DNA of 64,000 nt from Ureibacillus thermophilus. Lineage in GTDB: Bacteria > Bacillota > Bacilli > Bacillales_A > Planococcaceae. Both the position numbers and the translations under genes were made by a program. Of this stretch, positions 23,657 to 33,229 are shown piece by piece. The stretch lies in the NCBI RefSeq assembly GCF_004331915.1, contig NZ_CP036528.1:1807145-1871144 (forward strand). Direction: 5' to 3'. Every line of letters starts with the position of its first letter. The stretch's first letter is position 1. The notes below the pieces were generated by a model. The model was not told the origin of the DNA, did no database searches, and worked only from the letters and a program-made list of their open reading frames with translations.

Positions 23657-24499
23657 GTGGGTAAAATTCACATTGTGACGGATTCTTCATGCGATATTTC
23701 AAAAGAAGAAGCGGTGCAAAAAAATATTCATATTGTGCCGCTAACGATCCATATCGATGGGAAAACTTATATTGATGGAGAGGATCTTCACCCAGAATCT
23801 TTTTTAAATATGATGGATGAAGCAAGGGAATTGCCGAAAACTTCACAGCCAGCTCCAGGTCAATTTCAACAATTGTTTGAACGATTAGAAAAGGACGGCG
23901 CAGAAATTCTTTCCATCCACGTTGCAGGAAAATTAAGCGGCACATTAGAATCCGCCCGACAAGGGGCAGAAATGGCAAATGCAAAAGTGGAAGTGTTTGA
24001 TTCCCAGTTTATTTCATCCGCATTGGCAATCCAAGTTCGAGAAGCGGTTCGAATGAGGGATGAAGGCGCTACGATTAAAGAAATTATAAAACGCCTAGAA
24101 GCTGTTCGAGAGAATACGAAAATGTATATCTATTTAGAAACACTTAAAAATTTGCTAAAGGGCGGTCGGATCGGGAAGGGGAGAGTGCTTTTAGGTTCGC
24201 TCTTAAACATTAAACCGATTGCGATGTTGGATCAGGGAGAGTATTTGCCCATTTCCAAAGTAAGAAGTTATAACCAAGTAGTGAAATTTCTATTTAAAGA
24301 GTTTAAAAAGCATACAGAAGGGAAAAGTGTTAAAGCAGTATGCATTGCCCATGCCGGGGGAATGGAGAATGTAGGAACACCACTAAAATCATTAATAGAA
24401 CAATCCGGATTTCATCATATCGAAGTGGCCATGACTTCTCCTATTATCAGCACTCATGCAGGACGAGGGGCTATTGCATTAGTGTTTTTTGCTGAATAA
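23657..24499 (+). CDS. DegV-family fatty-acid-binding protein
   Basis: The 280-residue protein begins KIHIVTDSSCDISKEEA, the DegV signature, and continues with TSQPAPGQF near residue 60 (fatty acid head-group Thr/Ser), LSIHVAGKLSGT near 90, SSALAIQVREA, KNLLKGGRIGKG and the C-terminal ISTHAGRGAIALVFF. DegV/FakB proteins bind a fatty acid and present it to the FakA kinase for phospholipid synthesis. No fakA is in this window. The GTG at 23657 follows GGAGG by 10 bases. It appears monocistronic, with a terminator after it. Confidence 0.9.
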   Translation: MGKIHIVTDSSCDISKEEAVQKNIHIVPLTIHIDGKTYIDGEDLHPESFLNMMDEARELPKTSQPAPGQFQQLFERLEKDGAEILSIHVAGKLSGTLESARQGAEMANAKVEVFDSQFISSALAIQVREAVRMRDEGATIKEIIKRLEAVRENTKMYIYLETLKNLLKGGRIGKGRVLLGSLLNIKPIAMLDQGEYLPISKVRSYNQVVKFLFKEFKKHTEGKSVKAVCIAHAGGMENVGTPLKSLIEQSGFHHIEVAMTSPIISTHAGRGAIALVFFAE

Positions 24500-24508
24500 A
24501 ATAAATAA

Positions 24509-24549
24509 TAAAGTGTCAACAACCTTTTAAAGGATTGGCACTTTTTCTT
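24509..24549 (+). terminator. Terminator after the DegV gene
   Basis: AAAGTGTCAAC...CCTTTTAAAGG...GGCACTTTTTC forms an imperfect long stem followed by T-rich sequence. Confidence 0.7.
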
Positions 24550-24701
24550 TTACATACTGTAAGCAAAAATATTTATAAATTAATATTAAAAATTTTATAA
24601 TAAAAATAGAAAAAGCAAGTATATTTTATAGAGTTTGAAGCATACTAAAAAATTAGTGCTGATCGATTTTGTGTTAATGCATTGATTGGAGTGTCTTATG
24701 A

Positions 24702-25280
24702 ATGAACATTTGGAAAGTCGCCTTTTTTATATTGTCAGGTACGATTATTTTGATTGCAGCTTTAGTCATTTACTGGGCGACTTCACCAATGGAAACAGAG
24801 ATTCCAACACCAAAGGCAACAGAATCTGAATCCACGGATAGTGTCTTATCCGTCGAAACGACAGCGGAAGATTTTGAAAAATTGGCGATTAAATATATTA
24901 AGCAAGAATTAAGTAGTTCTGAGATTCCTATAGATATTCAAGTGAATGATTCCGTTCAATTATCCAGTGAAATTGTTGCGTTTGGATATAATATTCCTGT
25001 TTCCATGAAATTCAATCCAGTTGTGAACGAACAAGGCAATATCCATTTAGTTCAAAGAGAAGTAAATGTAGGAAGTTTAAATATCCCACCTTCCATGGTA
25101 TTAAAGTTAATGAATCAGGCAGTTCAATTTCCAAATTGGGTCACCATACGACCTGATGAAAAAGAAATTTTTGTCGATTTATCCAAATTGACCCTTCCTT
25201 CTGGTGCGAAGGTAAAAGCGAGGGACATCGATTTAGCTAATAATCGCATTCAATTAGAAATCGTCATACCAAATCAATAG
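24702..25280 (+). CDS. ypmS: YpmS-like membrane-anchored protein (DUF2140)
   Basis: The 192-residue protein has an N-terminal membrane anchor ([22 protein letters not shown]), a Thr/Glu/Ser-rich linker to about residue 50 and a beta-rich extracellular domain containing [22 protein letters not shown] and the motif [17 protein letters not shown]. This matches the YpmS family, whose role is unknown. In B. subtilis ypmS also lies next to the methionine sulfoxide reductase genes. Only 11 bases separate its stop from the chosen msrA start, which suggests co-transcription. Confidence 0.82.
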   Translation: MNIWKVAFFILSGTIILIAALVIYWATSPMETEIPTPKATESESTDSVLSVETTAEDFEKLAIKYIKQELSSSEIPIDIQVNDSVQLSSEIVAFGYNIPVSMKFNPVVNEQGNIHLVQREVNVGSLNIPPSMVLKLMNQAVQFPNWVTIRPDEKEIFVDLSKLTLPSGAKVKARDIDLANNRIQLEIVIPNQ

Positions 25281-25291
25281 GAGTGAAGAGG

Positions 25292-25822
25292 ATGGCATTA
25301 GAACTTGCTACTTTTGCTGGTGGCTGTTTTTGGTGTTTGGTCAAGCCCTATGATCGCCTTGAAGGAATTGAAAAAGTAGTGTCCGGCTATACAGGCGGAC
25401 ATGTTGAAAATCCGACTTATCAACAAGTGTGCACAGGTACGACCGGTCATGTAGAAGCAGTGCAAATTACTTTTGATTCTGATAAGATTTCTTACAAAGA
25501 TTTAGTAGAAATTTATTGGAAATTAATTGATCCAACTGATCCAGGAGGTCAATTCCATGATCGGGGCGAATCTTATCAAACAGTCATATTTTATCACAAT
25601 GAGGAGCAACGGAAAATAGCCGAAGAGTCTAAACGGCAGCTGGAAGAATCAGGTAAGTTCAGCAAGCCGATTGTCGTCAAATTATTGCCTGCCAAGCCTT
25701 TTTATCCTGCTGAAGAATATCATCAAGATTTTTATAAGAAAAAACCGTTCGATTATGAACGTTATTTTATAGGTTCAGGGAGAGCCCAATTTATTAAACA
25801 ACACTGGGGAGATATTGTATGA
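25292..25822 (+). CDS. msrA: Peptide-methionine (S)-S-oxide reductase MsrA
   Basis: MsrA repairs the S-epimer of methionine sulfoxide in proteins. The catalytic cysteine lies in FAGGCFWC at residues 8-15, with [32 protein letters not shown] and [13 protein letters not shown] following, the full family pattern. The 176-residue length is normal. AGGAG precedes the ATG at 25292; a GTG at 25283 is too close to that site. It overlaps msrB by four bases (ATGA). A second MsrA with the same GGCFWC motif is encoded at 59595. Confidence 0.95.
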   Translation: MALELATFAGGCFWCLVKPYDRLEGIEKVVSGYTGGHVENPTYQQVCTGTTGHVEAVQITFDSDKISYKDLVEIYWKLIDPTDPGGQFHDRGESYQTVIFYHNEEQRKIAEESKRQLEESGKFSKPIVVKLLPAKPFYPAEEYHQDFYKKKPFDYERYFIGSGRAQFIKQHWGDIV

Positions 25823-26253
25823 ATAAAGAAGAGCGTTTAAAGCAGTTAACGCCAATGCAATATTATGTGACGCAGCAAAACGGAACAGAGCCGCCATATC
25901 AAAATGAATATGACCAACATTTTGAAGAAGGCATTTATGTAGATATAGTATCCGGCAAGCCGCTGTTTAGTTCAAAAGATAAATTTGATGCGGGATGCGG
26001 CTGGCCAAGCTTTGCAAAATCAATCGATCCAGATGAAATTGTTGAGAAATTGGATACTTCATATGGTATGCGTCGCATTGAGGTGCGCAGCAAAACAGCT
26101 GGCTCTCATTTAGGGCATGTATTTCCAGATGGCCCAAGAGAGCTGGGAGGGCTTCGTTATTGCATCAACTCTGCAGCCTTAAGATTTATTCCAAAGGAAA
26201 AATTGGAAGAAGAAGGATATGGCGAATATTTAAAACTTTTTGATGAAGCATAA
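25819..26253 (+). CDS. msrB: Peptide-methionine (R)-S-oxide reductase MsrB
   Basis: The 144-residue protein reduces the R-epimer of methionine sulfoxide, complementing MsrA. It contains [37 protein letters not shown] near residue 55, [11 protein letters not shown] near 97 and [13 protein letters not shown] near 115, which carries the catalytic cysteine. The zinc-binding CxxC pairs of many MsrB proteins are absent, as in other Bacillus homologues. The start overlaps the msrA stop, so the two are produced together. Confidence 0.95.
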   Translation: MNKEERLKQLTPMQYYVTQQNGTEPPYQNEYDQHFEEGIYVDIVSGKPLFSSKDKFDAGCGWPSFAKSIDPDEIVEKLDTSYGMRRIEVRSKTAGSHLGHVFPDGPRELGGLRYCINSAALRFIPKEKLEEEGYGEYLKLFDEA

Positions 26254-26257
26254 AGAA

Positions 26258-26301
26258 CATGATGATCCGAACGATTCATCGGATCACCATGTTCTTTTCG
26301 T
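26258..26301. terminator. Bidirectional terminator between msrB and the germination operon
   Basis: AAGAACATG-TGATCCG pairs with CGGATCA-CATGTTCTT and serves both convergent units. Confidence 0.85.
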
Positions 26302-27444
26302 TTAAGGGGTCTCAATCGTATTTTTATAAATCGTTCTTCCTGCTTTTACTTTTTCGACAGTAACTTTTACATCTATGGAATCCTCTGTTAAAGGAATGAC
26401 GCCGTTTTTCTGAAGTTTTTTCCATACGCCTACATGCCGCCGATATAATGATTCTGAAAGCCGATACACATCGCTGTTTTTTTCTAATCCTAATTTATAG
26501 GTTTCGATTACTTCTTTTTTTACGGCTTTTTCTACCGCTTCACGGACGATCTTTTCTGATATGTTTATATCAAAGCTATTCACTAATGTACTCAATGAAA
26601 TATGAATGTGAAATTTCACTTCATTTCCTTTTACTATTGGGGTAATTTTGACACTTTTATTTTTATTTGTAAATGTAAAGTCGCTTCCATCAATGGTTGT
26701 TGTTATGTAACTAGTGATGGATTCTTTAGAAATCCATTGCAGTCCATTGGCGTCCTCCTTTTTTAAATAGCCTTTAAAATCCGTTGGTGTTGCAAGGGCT
26801 ACTCCTTCAAAATGGAAAGATGGGTCATCGCCTTTTTTCGTATTCCAGTTTTCTTTTACTGTTACATATGGGATTCTAGTGATATGGCTCGGTTCATTTA
26901 AATGAATAATTAATTTCCGCACATTGACGGGTTCAATAAAGGAATCTTGTTCATAGGAATTTAATGGGTTAGCCAGTTTCGTCAAGGTGATCGGTTTTCT
27001 CAACATAGGAGATTCAAGAAAAAATTGTTCCAATGGCTCGTTTGTAGCATAGGTCCAAGTTTGGTAACGAGTATTGATATGTCTTGTAAATGAATTGAGC
27101 ACTTCATTTAATTTTCCATATTTTAATAAATCTTCGCTGAAAATTAAGAAGGATAAATGACCGAAAAATAATTTTTCATCCACGCTTCGATACAATTTTG
27201 CAAAGGCTTCGTCGATCGTTTTTCCTTTGATGAAACCTACTTCAGATTGCATCACATCTTGATTGATTTGTTCAGCTCTTGCCACAGTGGCAAAACTAAT
27301 AATTTGCACATACACATGAAATTCCTCTTCTTTATAATCAATTCCTATTCCATGAACGTAAAGCATGCGGACGCTTTCTTCTGAATCCCAACAACCAGCA
27401 AGCAAAAAAGTTGCGATGAAGAGAAGATACTTTAAGTGTTTCAT
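26302..27444 (-). CDS. Ger(x)C-family spore germination lipoprotein
   Basis: The 380-residue protein has a lipoprotein signal with lipobox LLAGCWD at about residues 15-21, and it keeps the hallmark of GerC proteins: YVHGIGIDYKEEEFHVYVQIISFA near residue 30, LFFGHLSFLIFSEDLLKYG near 95 and the C-terminal SLYRRHVGVWKKLQKNG. It is the outer-surface lipoprotein subunit of a germinant receptor in the spore inner membrane. Its ATG overlaps the GerA stop (AATGA). As last gene of a B-A-C ordered operon it completes a three-subunit receptor whose germinant is not predictable. Confidence 0.92.
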   Translation of the reverse strand: MKHLKYLLFIATFLLAGCWDSEESVRMLYVHGIGIDYKEEEFHVYVQIISFATVARAEQINQDVMQSEVGFIKGKTIDEAFAKLYRSVDEKLFFGHLSFLIFSEDLLKYGKLNEVLNSFTRHINTRYQTWTYATNEPLEQFFLESPMLRKPITLTKLANPLNSYEQDSFIEPVNVRKLIIHLNEPSHITRIPYVTVKENWNTKKGDDPSFHFEGVALATPTDFKGYLKKEDANGLQWISKESITSYITTTIDGSDFTFTNKNKSVKITPIVKGNEVKFHIHISLSTLVNSFDINISEKIVREAVEKAVKKEVIETYKLGLEKNSDVYRLSESLYRRHVGVWKKLQKNGVIPLTEDSIDVKVTVEKVKAGRTIYKNTIETP

Positions 27445-28895
27445 TTATTTCCCTCAATATTTGTTCTTGTTTTGTCATTAGGTTTTAATATATTTGGCCT
27501 TTCTTTATAGTTTTCAGGCGTTAAACGAAGCAAGGATTTGCCAATATTGGACCAATTTAAATCAACGGAAAGACTAAAGTAAGGCACTCCAAAAATCCGC
27601 ATATTTGCCATATATAAAATGAGCAGGAAGATGCAAATGAAAAATCCAAAAAGCCCAAAGAAAGAAGTTATAAGTATAATGATGAACCGAATGATTGTAA
27701 CTAATGTAAGCAGCGACTGATTCGCAATGGTAAATGTAGCAATAAAAGATAATGCAATTACAACAAGCATTGCTGGACTTGTAATACCTGCCCGGATGGC
27801 GGCATCTCCAATAATTAACCCGCCTACAACGCTGATGGTGCTACTAATTGAGGTAGGAAATCTCATCCCTGCTTCCCGGAACATTTCAAACATGAGTAGT
27901 AGTACGATCATTTCTAACGCAGCGGGAAAGGGCAATCCTCGGTTGTTCACAACAACGGTTGCAAGAAGCTGCAATGGCAACTGATTTTGGTGAAAGGTTG
28001 TTAAAGCAAGCCAAAAGGCAGGGAATGTAATCCCTACAAAAACCCCTATTAACCGTAATATTCGTTCGAAGGCGCTGAATAAAATCGGGTATTCTAAATC
28101 TTCGCCAGTTTTTAATAAGTAAAGAAAGTTGACTGGCGTGATGATGGCATAATTGACCCCATCTACAAGAATCACAACCCTTCCTCTAACTAATGATTGA
28201 ACGGCGAAATCGGGTCGTCCAGTATCGTTGGTCCACGGCAATAGCCATCCTTTTTTATCAATTTTTTCCACCAACGAATCTCCATTGACTATTATATCCG
28301 TATCCACACTTGTAATAAGTTCTTTTATTTGATTGAGAATCTCTTTATTCGTAATATCATCCATATATAAGAGAGCCACGGTCGTTTTTGAACGAGCGCC
28401 AACGGTTATTTTTTCCACACACAAAGAATTGGTCGGAAGACGTTTTCGAATCAAAGCAATATTGGTTGAAAGATTTTCAATAAAATTATCCCGTGGCCCT
28501 TTAATGGATATTTCCAATTTTGTTTCATCAGGATTGCGGGTTGGTTTCTTTGCAATATTGCAAGTCAGGAGCAAATGTATTTCATTTAAATAAATGGCCA
28601 GCTTTCCGGTAAAGACTTCAGAGATGATGATCTCTTTTTGGTCAATTTTTTTTAAGTCTGGCAAAGGCAACTTGAGAATTTGTTCCTCGTTTATTTCATG
28701 ATCCAAATTTTCGATGAACTTTTCTATCGTCGGCAAAATATATTGAAACAATATTTGCTGATCAATCATTTCTTCACAAAAAATCAGTGTAAATGGAATA
28801 TCTTGAATTTCAAAAGGGTAGAAAATAACATCTTGAGATTTTTGGAATAGCTCTTTTAAGGTATGGAACTTGATGGCCGCTTCATCCATCTTCAT
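27441..28895 (-). CDS. GerA-family spore germination receptor subunit A
   Basis: The 484-residue protein has the soluble N-terminal GerA domain (residues about 1-250) with VSIKGPRDNFIENLSTNIALIRKRLP-like sequence, the conserved VRGRVVILVDG segment near 240, then about five membrane helices including RGLPFPAALEMIVLLLMFEMFREAGMRFP and VGGLIIGDAAIRAGITSPAMLVV. GerA subunits form ligand-gated ion channels that release cations when the spore meets a germinant. The start overlaps the upstream permease stop by four bases. Only this one receptor operon is seen in the window. Confidence 0.92.
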   Translation of the reverse strand: MKMDEAAIKFHTLKELFQKSQDVIFYPFEIQDIPFTLIFCEEMIDQQILFQYILPTIEKFIENLDHEINEEQILKLPLPDLKKIDQKEIIISEVFTGKLAIYLNEIHLLLTCNIAKKPTRNPDETKLEISIKGPRDNFIENLSTNIALIRKRLPTNSLCVEKITVGARSKTTVALLYMDDITNKEILNQIKELITSVDTDIIVNGDSLVEKIDKKGWLLPWTNDTGRPDFAVQSLVRGRVVILVDGVNYAIITPVNFLYLLKTGEDLEYPILFSAFERILRLIGVFVGITFPAFWLALTTFHQNQLPLQLLATVVVNNRGLPFPAALEMIVLLLMFEMFREAGMRFPTSISSTISVVGGLIIGDAAIRAGITSPAMLVVIALSFIATFTIANQSLLTLVTIIRFIIILITSFFGLFGFFICIFLLILYMANMRIFGVPYFSLSVDLNWSNIGKSLLRLTPENYKERPNILKPNDKTRTNIEGNK

Positions 28896-30007
28896 TCACT
28901 ACTTTCATTCATATATTGTTTTTGCTTACGAAAAGAGGTTTGATCCAACATAGCAATCAAAAGAAGCACAATTGATAAAATAAAAATGAAAATAAATGTA
29001 ATTTCTAAGAAATAATAATTGCTCCATAGAAGGAAAACCTCATCTTGAACGAGAACTAAAGCAAAATTTAAGACCATGAAAGGCGGCATCATATAGAGCC
29101 AAATTTTCTTTGGTTGTCCTGTGAAATTTAGTATGTCGCAAACGATGAATAATATGATTCCAACACGAATAAATGTTCCTGAAAGCCATTGGTAAATAGA
29201 TAAGAAATCCATATGTTCAATGAATCGGCCAAGGGATACTAATGTCCATTCTTCATAAGCCGGAAAATGTTGTTTTGCAGCTTCTTCTGGCCCAAATTCC
29301 ACGATGGCGCCAACCAAAGGTCCTATCGTTAAACCGATAAAACAAAATAATATAATGCCAAGATGATACCATTTTATAGGTTTTTTTAAATAATGCTGCA
29401 GGAAAAGGAATAGATATAATTCGATAAATCCTGAAGCGGGATAAATCATGGCATTGACTACAGGACGAAACCCGTGTTCCAAGAGAGGTAACAGGAGTTC
29501 ATGATTTTTCACTTGGATGTTGGTGATTGCTACGTAGAAACCAAAGACGATAACGAAAAAAAGAATAATCGTATTCACACTAACAATCGTTTGAAGATTG
29601 GTGGAAACTAATAGGAAACATACGATAATATAAATTATTAATAAAAAAGGAATCGGTGTATTTTCCAGAAAAGTGGAAGTCATCCAGAGAATGGTTTCCC
29701 TTAAGGTAAATGCGGCAAGGAAATAACTAAATATGACGATGCTATATAAAATGATGTTTGCTCCTATTTTGCCGATTTTTTCAGTGAGCCAAACTTTCAT
29801 TGGTTTTAATTTCGATTTTTTTTGTATATAGATTATCCACAATATCCAAGGGAATAGGAAAATGCCGGCTAATAAAACCGACATCCAACCATCTCGTTTC
29901 GCTGCTTCCAAAATCGGTGAAATGATCATGACATGGTTTTTTAAACCGATGGAAGTTAAACTGATTAAAATAATATGTAAAATGCTAATTTTATAAGTAT
30001 TCCTCAT
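28892..30007 (-). CDS. GerB-family endospore germination permease
   Basis: The 371-residue protein has about ten hydrophobic helices and belongs to the APC-superfamily GerB family (spore permease), with LEAAKRDGWMSVLLAGIFLFPWILWIIYIQ near residue 35 and the P.SGFIELYLFLFLQHYLKKP segment near 190. GerB subunits bind the germinant in the spore inner membrane. I chose the ATG at 30007 because GGGAG lies 9 bases upstream; the ATG at 30016 follows that site directly. It is transcribed first, giving an order B-A-C, different from the A-B-C of the classical gerA operon. Confidence 0.9.
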   Translation of the reverse strand: MRNTYKISILHIILISLTSIGLKNHVMIISPILEAAKRDGWMSVLLAGIFLFPWILWIIYIQKKSKLKPMKVWLTEKIGKIGANIILYSIVIFSYFLAAFTLRETILWMTSTFLENTPIPFLLIIYIIVCFLLVSTNLQTIVSVNTIILFFVIVFGFYVAITNIQVKNHELLLPLLEHGFRPVVNAMIYPASGFIELYLFLFLQHYLKKPIKWYHLGIILFCFIGLTIGPLVGAIVEFGPEEAAKQHFPAYEEWTLVSLGRFIEHMDFLSIYQWLSGTFIRVGIILFIVCDILNFTGQPKKIWLYMMPPFMVLNFALVLVQDEVFLLWSNYYFLEITFIFIFILSIVLLLIAMLDQTSFRKQKQYMNESSE

Positions 30008-30061
30008 TTTTCCCATCTCCCGATTCCTTTATAAGTATATTTAGTCTTTCCAAAAATAAAA

Positions 30062-30098
30062 AAAATTCGCCATTTTCACTGAAAATAGCGAATTTTTT
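30062..30098. terminator. Terminator after the chemoreceptor gene
   Basis: AAAATTCGC pairs with GCGAATTTTTT around an AT-rich loop, just downstream of the minus-strand chemoreceptor. Confidence 0.75.
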
Positions 30099-30104
30099 CA
30101 TTGT

Positions 30105-31907
30105 TTAAATTTTGAATTCACTGACTAAATGTCTTAAATCATCCGCCTGTTTTGCCAGTTCTATTGCGCTGGCGTTGATTTCCTGCATCGCTGCGGAACC
30201 TTGCATTGCGGCTTTTGCCGATTTTTCTGTTGCAAGATTTGTGTGTTGGCTGAGGGTATTTACTTCGTTGAAGGAAGCAGTCAACTCATTCACAATCTCT
30301 AAAGTGGAGCTGATTTTTTCCACCATGGAGATGATAATGTTCGTAGTTTTATTTGTTTGATTCAGGATATCTTTTAATGCTTCATTCGTTTCATCTGTCA
30401 CTTCCACTCCGCGTGAAATAGATTGCACCCCTTTTGCGTTCTGCATAACAATTTCATCGATTTCATGCTGGATGGAATGTACAATGTTTGTCACTTCTTT
30501 TGCTGCTTCCTGGGATTGAATCGCAAGTTTTTTCACTTCATTACTTACCACTGCAAAACCTTTTCCGTGTTCGCCGGCGCGGGCTGCTTCAATGGCAGCA
30601 TTTAATGCCAGCAAATCCGTTTGTTCAGCAATGGCTGTAATTGTTGATATGATAAAATGAATGTCTTTTGATTTTTGCCCCAATGCTTCCACCGTAGCAG
30701 TGGTGCTTTTTATTGTATTTTCGATGAAATGAATCACATCGTTTGAATCTGCTACGGATTTGCTTCCATTTTGTGCAGCAGATTGCATTTCCTTTGCAGC
30801 TTTCTGCACTTCAAAGGCTTCCTGATTCAATTCTAACATGGACTGTTCTAAAGCTTTCATTTTAACTGCTGCATCATTCATGCGCTCCATCGTTGTGTTG
30901 GAATCATCTGCAATATCATGGGTTGAGCTTGCAATCTCATCAATGGCTTTTGCATTTTCTTCCGCAAGGGCCATTAACTCTTGAGAGCTGGATGAAACAT
31001 GATCGGCTAAGTTTGCCACTTTTCTGACTAATTTAGATATCGATTCAATCAGCAAGTTCGTTGAATGGGCAATCACCGCAAATTCATCCTTCGTTGATAC
31101 TTGGACTCGTCGTGTTAAATCTCCGCCCGCTTTAGCAATATCCAAAATGGAATCATTAATTTTATCTGTATTGATTCGAATTGAACGCAATAATAGATAA
31201 CTAAAGATGACAGCGATGATTAAGGCTAAAGACGATAAAGCAATAAAGGCGATGCGGGAATATTGGGCAAATCTTTCAATTTCTTTAATAGCTTCCGCAT
31301 TTTTCTTTTCCAATAGCTTTAATAATTCTTCAGTGTGTTTCTCAATATTTTCTTTAATCGCCGGACCTTCGCTTCTTTCAAATAATTTTGCTGCCAATTC
31401 ATAACCAAAATATTGTCTAGAATCAATGATTCCAGATGAAAAGTATAGATAGGAACGGAAAAATTGTTGTATGTATGTAGCAAGTTGTTTTTCTTCTGGT
31501 CGATTTTCAAAAGCTGAAATTAGTTCATCTAGTTTTCGATCGATGGACAGTTTAATGTTACTGTAGTTCGATAAGCTTTCTTCATCCCCATAAATAATAT
31601 AGTTTTGTTCGTAAATCGTTAAATCGGATATTTCCGTTGACAATTTATAGATTTCCGTTTGCTCTTGCAGGTTTTTTTCAGAGAAATCGTGCAAACTTTG
31701 TTGTAGTCGAGTAATATTCATATAAGATAGAATAAGCATAATGGCAATAATCGTAATAAGTATTATAAAGGTGAGCAAAATTCTTCCGCGCAGTGTCTGA
31801 TAGAAACGCCCTTTCATCGAAGGGTTCTGTTTTTGTTTTTTTTCTTTTTGTTTTTTACCCCTATATTGAACTTTTTTCGAGGTATTCGAGTTCAGTTCTT
31901 GTTTCAT
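30105..31907 (-). CDS. Methyl-accepting chemotaxis protein, transmembrane
   Basis: The 600-residue protein has a Lys/Gln-rich cytoplasmic start, a first membrane helix at about 45-65, an extracellular helical sensor to about 215 (four-helix-bundle-like, with ISDLTIYEQNYIIYGDEESL), a second helix near 220-240 (IAFIALSSLALIIAVIFSYLLL), HAMP, and the signalling domain whose hairpin tip reads [44 protein letters not shown]. It signals to CheA/CheW. It lacks a recognisable Cache domain, so the ligand is unknown. The site AGGGGAT is rather far from the ATG. Confidence 0.92.
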   Translation of the reverse strand: MKQELNSNTSKKVQYRGKKQKEKKQKQNPSMKGRFYQTLRGRILLTFIILITIIAIMLILSYMNITRLQQSLHDFSEKNLQEQTEIYKLSTEISDLTIYEQNYIIYGDEESLSNYSNIKLSIDRKLDELISAFENRPEEKQLATYIQQFFRSYLYFSSGIIDSRQYFGYELAAKLFERSEGPAIKENIEKHTEELLKLLEKKNAEAIKEIERFAQYSRIAFIALSSLALIIAVIFSYLLLRSIRINTDKINDSILDIAKAGGDLTRRVQVSTKDEFAVIAHSTNLLIESISKLVRKVANLADHVSSSSQELMALAEENAKAIDEIASSTHDIADDSNTTMERMNDAAVKMKALEQSMLELNQEAFEVQKAAKEMQSAAQNGSKSVADSNDVIHFIENTIKSTTATVEALGQKSKDIHFIISTITAIAEQTDLLALNAAIEAARAGEHGKGFAVVSNEVKKLAIQSQEAAKEVTNIVHSIQHEIDEIVMQNAKGVQSISRGVEVTDETNEALKDILNQTNKTTNIIISMVEKISSTLEIVNELTASFNEVNTLSQHTNLATEKSAKAAMQGSAAMQEINASAIELAKQADDLRHLVSEFKI

Positions 31908-32052
31908 GATTTCTTCATCCCCTTTTTACATTGTTGCCTAACATTGTAGAACAATCTCGATACTATTCTACTATGAATTAAAAAACTATTCTAGTAAAAA
32001 ATAGTCTGAAAAGTCCTGAAAATTATTTGTGGTTGTGGGTAGGAGGTAATAT

Positions 32053-32283
32053 ATGAGCCAGAGTTTTTATCATTTCGCCTTAACTTATCGTGGTGGAGAT
32101 CAATCTGACCCAAAGACTAGATTCGCTGAAAAAATGTTTAAAGACCATAGTTTTCCAAAAGTAAGCACTTCTTTTGAAGAATTATCCAGCTATATTGAAA
32201 CGTTGGCAGATGATGATTTATCTGCTAATGCTTTTGACGAACTATGGGAAATGTATTGTTTAAAAGAAAATTTTGAGGAATGA
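32053..32283 (+). CDS. yozE: YozE-family (UPF0346) small protein
   Basis: This 76-residue acidic protein begins [34 protein letters not shown] and ends in a helical region [18 protein letters not shown], matching the YozE/UPF0346 family with its SAM-like helical fold. A strong AGGAGG lies before the ATG. The biological role is unknown. It is followed 76 bases later by deoD. Confidence 0.88.
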   Translation: MSQSFYHFALTYRGGDQSDPKTRFAEKMFKDHSFPKVSTSFEELSSYIETLADDDLSANAFDELWEMYCLKENFEE

Positions 32284-32359
32284 AGAGGAAAGGAGCATTG
32301 CATAATTCTTGAAAAAAACGTATATTTTACTTTGAAACCAATGAAATGAGGGGAAGCCA

Positions 32360-33064
32360 TTGAGTATTCATATTAATGCAAAACAAGGTGAAATTGCAGA
32401 AATTGTATTGCTGCCAGGAGATCCATTGCGGGCGAAATATATTGCAGAAAATTTCCTTGAGAACGCTGTTTGCTATAATGAAGTACGCAATATGTTCGGA
32501 TTTACTGGAACTTATAAAGGACATAAAATTTCGGTGCAAGGAACAGGTATGGGAGTTCCTTCCATTTCTATTTACATTACGGAATTAATGCAAGATTATG
32601 GCGTGAAAAAATTGATTCGCGTCGGGACTTGTGGAGCACTGCAAAAAGATGTGAAAGTGCGGGATGTGATTTTAGCTCAATCAGCTTCTACGGATTCGAA
32701 AATGAATGAAATTATTTTCAACGGTATCGATTATGCACCAACAGCCAACTTTGAGTTGTTATTAAAGGCTTATCAAGCTGGGCAAAAAGCTGGATTACAA
32801 TTAAAAGTTGGAAATGTTTATACAGCCGATATGTTTTATTCAGATGAACATCAATATGACAAACTCGCCCGCTATGGGGTATTGGCAGTGGAAATGGAAA
32901 CGGCGGCATTGTATACGTTGGCTAGTAAATTTAATAGACAAGCTCTTTCCGTTTTAACCGTTTCCGACCACATTTTAACGGGAGAACAAACGACTGCAGA
33001 AGAGAGACAAACAACCTTTCATGACATGATACACGTGGCGTTGGAGGCAGCGATAGAAGCATAA
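32360..33064 (+). CDS. deoD: Purine nucleoside phosphorylase, DeoD type
   Basis: The 234-residue enzyme phosphorolyses purine (deoxy)nucleosides to free base and (deoxy)ribose-1-phosphate. It shows [18 protein letters not shown] near residue 17 (phosphate loop), [16 protein letters not shown] near 62, RVGTCGALQ near 87 and the catalytic Asp of [10 protein letters not shown] near 204, plus [12 protein letters not shown] near 178. This is the hexameric bacterial class. The TTG start has GAGGGGAAG upstream. Confidence 0.95.
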   Translation: MSIHINAKQGEIAEIVLLPGDPLRAKYIAENFLENAVCYNEVRNMFGFTGTYKGHKISVQGTGMGVPSISIYITELMQDYGVKKLIRVGTCGALQKDVKVRDVILAQSASTDSKMNEIIFNGIDYAPTANFELLLKAYQAGQKAGLQLKVGNVYTADMFYSDEHQYDKLARYGVLAVEMETAALYTLASKFNRQALSVLTVSDHILTGEQTTAEERQTTFHDMIHVALEAAIEA

Positions 33065-33229
33065 TTTTACTAAATTAAAATTATGTAATGTCATATAGGT
33101 TTCTAAGAAACAATATGTCGACTGTCATAAAATGTTGACAGTCTTTTCCTTTTCGGAATGGATTGAAACTGTTAATATGAAATATGAAATTATTCACATA
33201 AGAAAGTGTATATGAGAGTGGTGAAATTT

